Assembly (NCBI GenBank): GCA_030066985.1
Contig: JASJAN010000019.1
Location: forward strand, 39,962 to 103,961
Length of the DNA: 64,000 bases
Source of the DNA: Desulfobacterales bacterium
Lineage (GTDB): Bacteria > Desulfobacterota > Desulfobacteria > Desulfobacterales > JAHEIW01
Direction: 5' to 3'
This document shows positions 17,385 to 25,830 of this stretch, piece after piece; the first letter of the stretch is position 1, and the number at the start of each line of letters is the position of its first letter. The position numbers and the translations under genes were made by a program. A model generated the notes under the pieces. That model saw only the letters and a list, made by a program, of their open reading frames with translations. It had not been told where the DNA came from and made no database searches.

Positions 17385-18245
17385 ATGGAAAAAAAGAACC
17401 TTATTGATTTGACGTTCTATCCGGGCTGTTCTTTAAAAACAACATCCCAGGAAAACAATGCCTCTTTGATCTATCTTTTTGAGCATCTGGGGTATAACCT
17501 CATCGAGCTTGAAGACTGGAATTGCTGTGGCAGCTCTTCGGCCCACAGCATCGACAGCGAACTGGCCTTTGATCTGGCCAGCCGTAATTTTTCATTGGCA
17601 CCTGTGGACCGCCCTCTCTTGGTGGCCTGCCCCAGCTGCCTTTTGCGCCTGCGCAGCGCTTACTTGCATCTTACGCAAGAAGCACCCGCTCGACACCATT
17701 ATCAGAAAATGTGGGGCAAGCCCTTTGAAGCCAAGCTGCAAATCATGCACTTTTTTGAATTTCTGGATCAAATTGATTTGCAAAAATACTCCCGAGAAGG
17801 GATTCGCAGGCTTGAGGGGATTAAATTTGTGTCCTACTACGGTTGCATGCTGGCGCGGCCGCCGATCATGCGCCACGAGAAAAACTATTATGGCTTGATG
17901 GAAAAAATCCTATCCAATCTGGGCGCTCAGGCTGAAAAATGGTCATTTTCCTCCCGCTGCTGCGGCACCTTCTTGACCGTTGCCCGCCCGGAAGTGGTCG
18001 AGCCCATGGTCAATGAAATCATCCAGGGGGCCATCGATGCCAAAGCTGATTGTATTGTGACTGCCTGTGCCATGTGCCATATGAATCTGGAAGTGCGCTG
18101 TTCTCTCAAACGAAAGCTGCCGGTGCTTCACTTTTCAGAGATTATTTCCTTGGCCCTGGGCATTGGCAGAAGCGAATACAAAAGCTGGTTTTCGCGGCAC
18201 CTGGTGGATCCTAAGCCGTTGCTCAGGGCACTCAACCTGTTCTAA
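17385..18245 (+). CDS. hdrB: heterodisulfide reductase subunit B-like protein
   Basis: 286 residues. Two CCG domains: first FYPGCSLK...NCCGSSS...ACPSCLLR, second YYGCMLARPP...RCCGTFL...ACAMCHMN. In methanogen HdrB these cysteines hold two non-cubane 4Fe-4S clusters that reduce the heterodisulfide. In sulfate reducers, homologues pair with HdrA and flavin/ferredoxin proteins for electron bifurcation; the natural disulfide substrate (DsrC is a proposal) is not settled. Cotranscribed with hdrC. Confidence 0.93.
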   Translation: MEKKNLIDLTFYPGCSLKTTSQENNASLIYLFEHLGYNLIELEDWNCCGSSSAHSIDSELAFDLASRNFSLAPVDRPLLVACPSCLLRLRSAYLHLTQEAPARHHYQKMWGKPFEAKLQIMHFFEFLDQIDLQKYSREGIRRLEGIKFVSYYGCMLARPPIMRHEKNYYGLMEKILSNLGAQAEKWSFSSRCCGTFLTVARPEVVEPMVNEIIQGAIDAKADCIVTACAMCHMNLEVRCSLKRKLPVLHFSEIISLALGIGRSEYKSWFSRHLVDPKPLLRALNLF

Positions 18246-18300
18246 ATTGAGCGTTTCAAATTAAAAATAGCGGCATCCCGCCTTCATCCAGGACTCCCGA

Positions 18301-19563
18301 TTAAAAATTTGGCGGATTCAGGCCCATCAACTCCCGACGCAGCACCTCCAAAGCAGCTGTCGAAAAAATCTGTTTATGCAGGGTGCGCCTGCCAAACCAA
18401 AAATGAAATTGATGCCCGACCGTGCCTTCCGGTGAAGCCAGCCCGATGCACACCGTGCCGACAGGCTTTTCTTTGGTGCCGCCTGTGGGGCCGGCAATGC
18501 CGCTGGTGGACAAACCGTAAGTAGCCCCGCTTATATCACGCGCGCCACGGGCCATTTCAATAGCGGTTTCAACATGCACAGCGCCGTGTCGCTTTAACGT
18601 ATCAGCGGATACACTTAAAACATTGATTTTGGCCGCATTCGAATAAGTGACGCCTGAAAAAACAAAATAGTCAGAGCTGCCGGATACGTTCGTTATCCAA
18701 TCGGCGATCAAACCGCCGCTGCAACTTTCGGCCAGAGCCAGTGTTGCCTGCTTTTCTTTCAGCAGATCTCCGACCATCATTTCGATGGTCTTCCCCTGTT
18801 GCGAAATTACTTTAGGTCCCATTTGATCAACCACCCAGTCAGCCGCAGCCGTCAATTCTTGAGTCAATTGGTCTTCGGTGGTGCCTTTGGCATACAGCTT
18901 CACGAGAATGCAGGGAAATTGCACCTGCAGCCCAAGCGAAATTCGTGGAAAGGCCTTTGCAAACCCGCTGAGTCGTTCAAAAGTCCGGGATTCAGTCAAC
19001 CCAAAGGTGGACAGCGTTTGGGTCCGGTAGTAAATGCGGTTATTGCCCAAGTGCTTTTTAACTTGTGCCAGAACTGTATCGGCAAGCATGCGTTGCATCT
19101 CAGCCGGCACACCGGGCAAAAAAAAGAATTGGCATCGGCCGATTTTCAAAGCAAATCCGGGTGCGGTGCCCACTGGGTTCTGGATACATTCTGCGCCCGT
19201 CGGCAAAAAAGCCTGTTTACGACTGGCGGGATTCACTTCCCGCTGACGCGCTTTAAAAAAATTGTCAACAGATTGCAGTGCAGATGGATTTAAATCAAGC
19301 TTTACCCCGGCTGCTTTAGCAGCAGCCTCGGCTGTCAAATCATCTGCCGTTGGGCCTAACCCGCCGGTCACAATGGCCAGCTCCGCACGACTGCCGATCT
19401 CGCTCAATACAGCAATTAACGTATCAAGGTTATCGCCCACACAGGTGTGCCGGGTAACCGCAACACCATTTTCTTCCAGTCGGGCCGCAATATGGGCTGA
19501 ATTGCTGTCAATGAGGGCGCCTGTACGAATCTCTTCACCGGTGGCCACTATTTCAGCATTCAT
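18301..19563 (-). CDS. cinA: CinA family protein: MoCF-like domain plus nicotinamide-nucleotide amidase
   Basis: 420 residues, full-length CinA. The N-terminal MoCF-biosynthesis-like domain (EIVATGEEIRTGALIDSNSA, AIVTGGLGPTADDLT) acts on ADP-ribose/NAD breakdown products. The C-terminal PncC domain (LALAESCSGGLIADWITNV, YGLSTSGIAGPTGGT) deamidates nicotinamide mononucleotide. An AAGGA lies 9 bases upstream of the ATG. Convergent with hdrB (55 bases between stops). Confidence 0.95.
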   Translation of the reverse strand: MNAEIVATGEEIRTGALIDSNSAHIAARLEENGVAVTRHTCVGDNLDTLIAVLSEIGSRAELAIVTGGLGPTADDLTAEAAAKAAGVKLDLNPSALQSVDNFFKARQREVNPASRKQAFLPTGAECIQNPVGTAPGFALKIGRCQFFFLPGVPAEMQRMLADTVLAQVKKHLGNNRIYYRTQTLSTFGLTESRTFERLSGFAKAFPRISLGLQVQFPCILVKLYAKGTTEDQLTQELTAAADWVVDQMGPKVISQQGKTIEMMVGDLLKEKQATLALAESCSGGLIADWITNVSGSSDYFVFSGVTYSNAAKINVLSVSADTLKRHGAVHVETAIEMARGARDISGATYGLSTSGIAGPTGGTKEKPVGTVCIGLASPEGTVGHQFHFWFGRRTLHKQIFSTAALEVLRRELMGLNPPNF

Positions 19564-19712
19564 TTCTTTTTTCCTTCGTCAGGTTTGCCGGTTGCCGGTT
19601 TAGCCGGTTTGGCCCGTTAAAAAAGACGAACGGCTGAAGTCTTCGAACCGGTATACGGGCCAACGGGCAACGGGCATAACCAACAGCAGTAGATGCATTT
19701 TTGAGATAACTT

Positions 19713-20495
19713 TTAATCGGGGGGCGTCAAAACAAACACCGACGGCGCAACGTCGACATTGACCCAATAGCGATGGATATCGAGTTGAAAATCGATTCCG
19801 TCATTGTTGGACAGCCTTAAACGGCGCGGCACCGTGAAGCCGTCAATCTGTTGGGTGCCATCGATTTCGGCGCGATATTTCAAGCTGCCGGATCGGTGGA
19901 AGACATCCACCTGCTGCACCAGTGACAGGCTTGCATCATAGGCAATTTTTTGCCGAACCCCCCACCAATTGTCGGTCAAAATTAGGATCGGTCCCTGCTG
20001 GGATGGGTCCTGCACAAAGGTAACGGCATCAAATTCTGCCAGCGGAATCCGTCCGCTTAAAAGCGAGATGATATCACTAACGGATATGGGGATGGAAATG
20101 AGTCTTTTGAGGTCAGGGTCATTGGCCGCCAGTTTCCTAAACAGGGTATCCTGCCCCTGAACTTCCAGATAATAGAGCCACTGGCCGTCTGCAGCCAATT
20201 TGACAGCCGGGTAACCGGAAATCAGTACCGCAATGCTGAACTTGACCGGTTTTTCGCCGATCCATGCGACCCGCTGGTCAAACTGAAGGCGCCCATTTTG
20301 ACTGATGGTAATGTTGCCAACACCCTTGAAATTGACCAGGGTCTCATTTTGGGCTCTGAGCGCGTCAAGCAGATCGCGGACTTGGCCGCTGCGTTCGGCG
20401 GGTGTGACCGTCACGTCTTTGGCGGGTCTGATGGCGGCACAGCTGACCATAGCACAGGTGAGGATTAAAGCGGAAATGATGCGATAACACGTCAT
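19713..20495 (-). CDS. LolB/DUF4292-like outer-membrane lipoprotein
   Basis: 260 residues. A signal sequence with a lipobox (ILTCAMVSC-A, Cys19) marks a lipoprotein. The mature part begins with a helix (DLLDALRAQNETLVNFKGVGNI) and continues as beta strands typical of the LolB/LppX-like half-barrel that carries lipids or lipoproteins. It begins 5 bases after the stop of the TPR lipoprotein gene, so the two are translated from one message, an arrangement seen for DUF4292 proteins in delta-proteobacteria. Function in lipoprotein insertion is inferred. Confidence 0.75.
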   Translation of the reverse strand: MTCYRIISALILTCAMVSCAAIRPAKDVTVTPAERSGQVRDLLDALRAQNETLVNFKGVGNITISQNGRLQFDQRVAWIGEKPVKFSIAVLISGYPAVKLAADGQWLYYLEVQGQDTLFRKLAANDPDLKRLISIPISVSDIISLLSGRIPLAEFDAVTFVQDPSQQGPILILTDNWWGVRQKIAYDASLSLVQQVDVFHRSGSLKYRAEIDGTQQIDGFTVPRRLRLSNNDGIDFQLDIHRYWVNVDVAPSVFVLTPPD

Positions 20496-20500
20496 ACCGG

Positions 20501-22213
20501 CTATGGCCCGTTGCTGGAAATGTCACGAATTTTTTGCTCGAGCATTTCTTTATCTTCTTCTTTGTGCTCCAGCGATTTTTTATAGTACTTTAGCGCGTTG
20601 GTCTTGTCATTGAGTTTTAGATAGGCATCACCGAGATGCTCCAGCATTATCGGGTCATCCGGTACGATTTCCACCGCCTTTTGAAGATATTGCAATGCTT
20701 TCTCATATTCGCCTTTTTTATAGTATACCCACCCCAGGCTGTCGGTAATATATCCGTCATTGGGTTTGTATTTAAGCGCCTCTTTGATCAAGCGCTCGGC
20801 TTCATCCAGATTTTTTCCCAGATCAGCATAGGTATAGCCAAGATAGTTGAGCGCATTGGCATGCTTGGGGTCCAGCTCGATCACTTTACGCATGGCTGCC
20901 ATCGAGGCTTCCTTTTTGCCCCACTTATCGTAAACCACCCCCAGGCGAAAATAATAGCGGGGATTATCCGGATCAGATTCGATGGCCTGCTTTATAAATT
21001 CCTCTGCTTGAACATATTTTTCTGCATCTTCATAAAAGGTGCCCAGATAATATTTGAATTCGGCATTCTCGGGTTCATGCTCAACCGCTTTGGATAACAG
21101 CGCAATGGCCTCTTCATTTTGATTGTTTTCAGACAGGATATAGGATGCATGTATGACGGCATCTTCGTAGAATCGAGAATCTGGTTTTACACGTTTAAAA
21201 TGTATCAAAGCGCCGGGATTATCTTTTTTCCCGTAATAGGCGATACCGGCAATATGATTTATTTCCGAGCTGTCCGGAACGGCTTTGAGCATTCCATTGA
21301 TGATGACAAGCCCTTCATCATATTTTTTAGGATCAATATAAAGCTGAATCAATTTAATGATGACTTCAAATTCAGTCGTGCTGCGCTGCCCCAGTTTTTT
21401 AAAAATTTTTTCGGCCTGCGCCGTCTTGCCTTTCTTATGGTAGTAATACCCTAGCTCCATAGCGGCCCGTATGTTATTCGGATTGTTTTGTAAAATATCC
21501 TGATACAGGCTGAGTATTTTTTGTTCGTTCTTTTCTTCTTTGTAAAGCGCCAGCAGCTCGTAACGCGGCTCCATAAGATCAGGTTCGATTTCCAGCGTTC
21601 GCTTGAATTGTTTCTCGGCTTCAGCGCGTTTGCCCTGCTGGGCATAGATTTTTCCTAAATACAAATAACCGGTATAATTACCAGGAAAGTGTTCTATCAT
21701 TTGAGTGAAAACACGTGTGGCCTGATCATAGTTCTTGGCTTCCAGGTACAACCCCCCCAGCAGTTGATAGACTTTTTCCTGCTTCGGATCTGCCGCGATC
21801 ACGCGCTCATAGGCATCGATGGCCGCCTGATTGTTTTTGCGCACCTGATTGATGCCACCGTAAAGAATCAAAGAGCGGATGTCATCAGGGTGATCCTTGA
21901 GAATATCTTCCAGAATAAGAAGGGCATTGGCATCGTCTTTATTCTGCAAATAAACCGTTGCCAACTCACGTTTGAGGTATAGAGAGTCCGGGTCCAGTTC
22001 AATGGCCTGTTTAAGCAGCTCGATGGCATTTGCTAAATTGCCTTTTTTTCGCTGGATCTGGGCTTCGGTAAAGTAATAATACTGATTCCCAGTTTGATCC
22101 TCTGTTGTAAAACGAAACAATGATGATGTTTGGGAGCTGGATGTCGATGTGCAGCCCCAAATAAAAAAAACGACCACCAACTGTATGGTCACTGCTATTC
22201 GTAACAACTTCAT
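20501..22213 (-). CDS. TPR-repeat lipoprotein
   Basis: 570 residues. Signal peptide with lipobox VVFFIWGC-T (Cys near residue 21). About 14 consecutive TPR units fill residues 45-565 (for example NQYYYFTEAQIQRKKGNL, YLGKIYAQQGKRAEAEKQF, SLGWVYYKKGEYEKALQYL). Such proteins scaffold envelope complexes. AGGA precedes the start by 9 bases. The neighbouring LolB-like gene suggests a role at the outer membrane; the partner is not visible. Confidence 0.9.
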   Translation of the reverse strand: MKLLRIAVTIQLVVVFFIWGCTSTSSSQTSSLFRFTTEDQTGNQYYYFTEAQIQRKKGNLANAIELLKQAIELDPDSLYLKRELATVYLQNKDDANALLILEDILKDHPDDIRSLILYGGINQVRKNNQAAIDAYERVIAADPKQEKVYQLLGGLYLEAKNYDQATRVFTQMIEHFPGNYTGYLYLGKIYAQQGKRAEAEKQFKRTLEIEPDLMEPRYELLALYKEEKNEQKILSLYQDILQNNPNNIRAAMELGYYYHKKGKTAQAEKIFKKLGQRSTTEFEVIIKLIQLYIDPKKYDEGLVIINGMLKAVPDSSEINHIAGIAYYGKKDNPGALIHFKRVKPDSRFYEDAVIHASYILSENNQNEEAIALLSKAVEHEPENAEFKYYLGTFYEDAEKYVQAEEFIKQAIESDPDNPRYYFRLGVVYDKWGKKEASMAAMRKVIELDPKHANALNYLGYTYADLGKNLDEAERLIKEALKYKPNDGYITDSLGWVYYKKGEYEKALQYLQKAVEIVPDDPIMLEHLGDAYLKLNDKTNALKYYKKSLEHKEEDKEMLEQKIRDISSNGP

Positions 22214-22271
22214 GTGACGTTTATCCTATCTGCAATGTATATAAACGTGATGGAAATTTAATCGGGCCCTG

Positions 22272-23891
22272 TTAATCGGATCTGCTGCCCTCGGTGTAAG
22301 ATGCAAAGTCAGGAATTTCGCGCTTGAAAAATTCCCTCATTTTTTTGATGATGTTTTTCTCGACCTGGCGAACCCGCTCACGTGAGATCCCATAGCGATC
22401 TCCGATCTCTTGTAATGTCACCGGATTGTCTGAAAAGATCCGCAGATCAAAGATCTCAAGCTCCCGCGGTGTCATTTTTTTCCGGAACTCCGCAATTTTG
22501 TTGTGCAGCAGAACTTCAATCTCCTTTTTTGATACTTGATCCTCAATCGATTCGGCATTCGTGCTCACAAATTCAATTCTTTCAGTGTCAGAGTCTTCTT
22601 TGAGCGGCGCATCCAGCGAAACATCCCAGCCATCCAAACGCTGATCCATGTCGATAATCTCGCGTTCTGAGACACCCAGCCTTTCTGAAAGGAGTTTGGG
22701 TTTGGGCTCAAAACCCTCGTCAATTAGCTTTTGCTTTTCTTTTTTTAGCTTAAAAAAGAGTTTGCGCTGCCCTTGAGTGGTACCAATTTTAACCAGTCGC
22801 CAGTTATCCATGATAAACTTGAGAATATATGCCTTTATCCAAAAAGAGGCATAATAGGAAAACTTGACATTTTTGTAGGGATCAAACTTTTTGACGGCCT
22901 GCATGAGCCCAATATTGCCTTCCTGAATCAAGTCCAGCAAGTTCTGCATCCACACCCGCTGGAATTCCAGCGCAATTTTTACGACCAGCCTCAAATTAGA
23001 AGTCACCAGTCGATAAGCGGCATCTTTATCGCCCTTTTCCCGCACGCGAATGCCCAACTCACGTTCTTCTTCTCGCGTCAGTAATTTATAGGTGCTGATT
23101 TCGGTCAAATACCGTTGCAACGGATCAAATTTAACCAGCGCTTTTTCCGAGGTCTTGGCAGCCGGCTTTCTTTTGGCAGCAGCGGATTTTAGCGCTTTTG
23201 CGCTTTTGGGCGGCTTTTTAGCTGCGACCGCCTTGCCTTTACGGGATTTTGCCTTGGCAGATTTGGCCGTTTTAGTTGTTGCGCGCGCAGCGCGTTTTAC
23301 GGTAGGTGCTTTTTTCTTGGCGGCCACTGGCGACCGCCGGGTTGCCTTTTTGACAGGCTGTTTTGTGCCTTTGGAGCGCTTCTTTATGGCTGGTTTGGCG
23401 GATTGGGTTGTTTTTTTTGCCGACCGCCTAGCAACTGCTGTCTTTTTAGCGGCAAGCGGGGTGCTGCGGGCGATTTTTTTAACAGACCGCTTGGCTTTTT
23501 TGGCAGCGGTCTTAGCGGCTGGTTTGGAAGTTTTGACCGCCCTTTTTGGGGCGCTTTTGGCTTTCCTTGATGTCTTGGCAGATACAGCTTTAGGGCGCCG
23601 CTTCGCTTTGGGGGCGACGCGCTTCGCAGTTTTTGTGGTTGCCGAAACACGGGATTTGGTAGTGCGAGCTGTCTTTTTGGGTCGACCCTTGGTGGTTTTG
23701 GCCGATTTCTTCGCTGTACCCTGTGTGCGAGGCGTTTTCTTTGTGCCGGCGATTCTTTTTGCACTTTGGCCAGTCTTTTTGACCGCTGAACGGGATGTGG
23801 TGGTCGATTTTTTGACCGCAGCCTTGGTAGGGCGGCTCGATCTTCGGGCAGCAGTTTTTTTTGAAACGGACTTTTTTCTTTTAGCCGGCAT
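22272..23891 (-). CDS. rpoH: RpoH-like sigma-70 family factor with a long Lys/Ala-rich, H1-like N-terminal tail
   Basis: 539 residues. Residues about 255-539 are a group-3 sigma factor: region 2 (DLIQEGNIGLMQAVKKFDP), the RpoH box (NWRLVKIGTTQGQRKLFFKL), region 3, and region 4 with the -35-binding helix (LQEIGDRYGISRERVRQVE). Residues 1-248 contain no Asp or Glu and no aromatic residue, and are built of Lys/Ala/Thr/Ser/Pro units such as AAKK, RSAKKT and KTAK, like histone H1 or AlgP tails. No internal Met occurs before region 2, so a shorter ATG-started product is not possible in this frame. The tail probably binds DNA or RNA non-specifically. Normal RpoH is about 285 residues. The opposite strand also has a long frame, a by-product of the base composition. 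Confidence 0.9.
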   Translation of the reverse strand: MPAKRKKSVSKKTAARRSSRPTKAAVKKSTTTSRSAVKKTGQSAKRIAGTKKTPRTQGTAKKSAKTTKGRPKKTARTTKSRVSATTKTAKRVAPKAKRRPKAVSAKTSRKAKSAPKRAVKTSKPAAKTAAKKAKRSVKKIARSTPLAAKKTAVARRSAKKTTQSAKPAIKKRSKGTKQPVKKATRRSPVAAKKKAPTVKRAARATTKTAKSAKAKSRKGKAVAAKKPPKSAKALKSAAAKRKPAAKTSEKALVKFDPLQRYLTEISTYKLLTREEERELGIRVREKGDKDAAYRLVTSNLRLVVKIALEFQRVWMQNLLDLIQEGNIGLMQAVKKFDPYKNVKFSYYASFWIKAYILKFIMDNWRLVKIGTTQGQRKLFFKLKKEKQKLIDEGFEPKPKLLSERLGVSEREIIDMDQRLDGWDVSLDAPLKEDSDTERIEFVSTNAESIEDQVSKKEIEVLLHNKIAEFRKKMTPRELEIFDLRIFSDNPVTLQEIGDRYGISRERVRQVEKNIIKKMREFFKREIPDFASYTEGSRSD

Positions 23892-24021
23892 TTGTTTGAC
23901 CCGTTATTTTCGAAATTTGTCTGTGCTGCAGGTATTCATTCGCAGCCAGTCAAACATAAAATTCACCTGCATTTTAAATGGACAGAAAAGCGAACATATG
24001 ATATCGAAAAGGTTTACATGA

Positions 24022-24098
<77 letters not shown>

Positions 24099-24105
24099 TT
24101 TTTCC

Positions 24106-24136
24106 AAAGCTCCCGGTTGTATCATCCGGGAGCTTT
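24106..24136 (+). terminator. intrinsic terminator after tRNA-Arg
   Basis: Perfect 11-base arms aaagctcccgg (24106-24116) and ccgggagcttt (24126-24136) with a 9-base loop, followed by tgggttt. The hairpin starts 7 bases after the tRNA CCA. Confidence 0.75.
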
Positions 24137-24319
24137 TGGGTTTGGAGTCAGCATGGAATCAACTGAAGCAATTTAAGGTAGGCCTCTCGTTCTGCCTTCG
24201 AGTGTTTCGCTATCGCTATTTTCGGTCCAGATTACATTAAATAACAGGACTTAGGGGCGAACACAAGTTTTTTCTTATTCCAAAAATTAGAGAGCAATTT
24301 AGTGTCAAGAGGTTACAAA

Positions 24320-24562
24320 TCAAAGGCCTTCCAGAAAGCGTTTGGCCTGAAAATCAAACTCTCGGGTTTCAACTTCAACCGTTCTTTTTTTGCGATCTTC
24401 AACAACGCTGACCGACACAAATCCACCACTGCCTGTAAAATGTATGCAGCATAAGGACCGATCTTTAGGCACTAAACCTTCCCCAGTTTCACCAAAAAAT
24501 CGATCCGCTTTGGTGATGATTTGATCGGGCTTCAAGCGTGATTCTTTCGACAAGCGGATCAT
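24320..24562 (-). CDS. conserved hypothetical protein, 80 residues
   Basis: A short protein with features of a real gene: AAGGGGGG upstream of the ATG, an N-terminal helix (SKESRLKPDQIITKADRFFG), a central beta core with a Cys-Cys pair (SLCCIHFTGSGGFVSVSV) and a charged C-terminal strand/helix (TVEVETREFDFQAKRFLEGL). I recall similar small proteins in Chloroflexi and delta-proteobacteria but no function. No membrane segment or signal peptide. It stands alone between tRNA-Arg and the PilZ gene. Confidence 0.65.
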   Translation of the reverse strand: MIRLSKESRLKPDQIITKADRFFGETGEGLVPKDRSLCCIHFTGSGGFVSVSVVEDRKKRTVEVETREFDFQAKRFLEGL

Positions 24563-25018
24563 CGTGCACCCCCCTTACCTAGTGGCCATTACCATCTTTT
24601 CTCAATGAGATACCCAAATTCATGTTTTATAATATACATTAAGTCTCCGATGTTTAGTTGCAAGATGATCCTATCAACCGGCTGCTGATCAGCAAAAGCA
24701 GCTAAAAATCCTTCTGAGGGTCGATTAAATAGAGTTAGTGGATAAAGGAAACAAAACAGTCAGATAATGGTTCAATTTTGATCAAAGAAACGCATTTTAT
24801 GCCTAAGCACATTTAACATTTAGGCGTCGATGGTTGTCATCACAGCAGATGTTTTTAGTTTTTTTTATCAAATGAGTGAACCCATATAAAAAGCGTGGAT
24901 AAGTGTTCATAGCAAGGCGCGGTTCGAGGAAAAAGCAGAGCATAAACGAAGTATGAGAGCATTTTGAGTCGATCCGCAACACAGCTAGGGGCACTTAGAC
25001 GCGTTTTTAAGGTGGGTT
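24563..25018. other. intergenic region
   Basis: 456 bases without a supported gene. Frames of 63-80 residues on the minus strand run through it but lack ribosome sites and cross the palindromic element at 24910-24987. A short hairpin gcctaa/ttaggc lies at 24801-24835. Nothing else is recognised. Confidence 0.5.
24910..24987. repeat. 78-base imperfect palindrome (REP/MITE-like)
   Basis: The left arm tagcaaggcgcggttcga (24910-24927) and the complement of the right arm ending tcgatccgcaacacagcta (24969-24987) match over TAGC, GCGG and TCGA blocks, with further weak pairing inward. There is no T-run. The layout resembles small palindromic intergenic repeats found in many proteobacterial genomes; whether copies exist elsewhere cannot be judged from this window. 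Confidence 0.45.
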
Positions 25019-25339
25019 CTAGTCGATGGTGGTTTTGTAGTATTTGACCCCTACCCGATAGGTGGATACTTCTTCGGCCAGCATGGGTTGGCACCATTTA
25101 ACTTCAGCAAAAAAACCCTCATAAAACTCTGCATGAATGGCATCTGCGGAAAAATTCTCCATCATGATGTAAATATCTGAACCTGGATCCACCCCATCAG
25201 GTGTCACAAAGCACATCCCTGCATTGGAATAATCACACATTTCAGCATGATAGAAATGATCTGTATTATGGTAGGCAAAAACGATGGGGGCATCATTTTT
25301 AATGCGATCAAACAAGCGTCTATCGTCTTTGTTTTTCAT
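25019..25339 (-). CDS. PilZ-domain protein
   Basis: 106 residues, a single PilZ domain. The two cyclic-di-GMP-binding elements appear in the expected order: basic motif RRLFDR at residues 6-11 and the DYSNAGMCF motif (D/NxSxxG) near residue 37. The remainder forms the beta barrel (EVKWCQPM, YRVGVKYYKT). It should sense cyclic di-GMP in the cytoplasm and act on a partner protein. Start supported by AAAGGGG upstream. Confidence 0.85.
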   Translation of the reverse strand: MKNKDDRRLFDRIKNDAPIVFAYHNTDHFYHAEMCDYSNAGMCFVTPDGVDPGSDIYIMMENFSADAIHAEFYEGFFAEVKWCQPMLAEEVSTYRVGVKYYKTTID

Positions 25340-25830
25340 TCATCCCCTTTCAGGCGGGGGTTTATTCACAGGGATGTTTCCAAAATAAAAGAGCGCTCCG
25401 GTAATTAGAAATCAGGCAGGCTAACTGATGTTATTATCGGCTAAAACTGGGTGGATGTCAAATAAAAAATATAGTGATATCAGTTAAATGCAGGCTGCAG
25501 TCACTGACAAAAGGATCGGTTCTGATCCTTACAAAATGCGCTGCGGTTTCCAGTTGAAGTTTCGCAAATACCGGGCTGCCAGCCCGTCTGATCGGCATAC
25601 AGGCGCAGGTCTGTCAGCTTGCGGCTGAATATGGCGCGGGCGGTTGTAGCAACGCAATTCTACCCGGGTTTTTGGCCGCAACCGCATGATCTTAAGTTTG
25701 ATTGCCAAATGGCCGATACGCATGATGTAGGTCTAAATTTGGTCTCAGAAAATATGCTTTTGGGCTGCCCGTTTCAGATCCGGCAGGAAACTACCCAACC
25801 ATAGCTGGGATTTACAGAAGGAGAAACCTT
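25340..25830. other. intergenic region
   Basis: 491 bases between divergent genes (PilZ on minus, SPFH on plus), so both promoters should lie here. Frames of about 60 residues on each strand at 25529-25804 lack ribosome sites and family features. GC content rises in 25540-25700. No tRNA, repeat or clear hairpin was recognised. Confidence 0.5.

Noticed and set aside
23092..24021. 309-residue frame on the plus strand opposite the sigma factor
   Set aside because: It mirrors the Lys/Ala-rich codons of the sigma tail and has no ribosome site; its composition is an artefact of the repeat.
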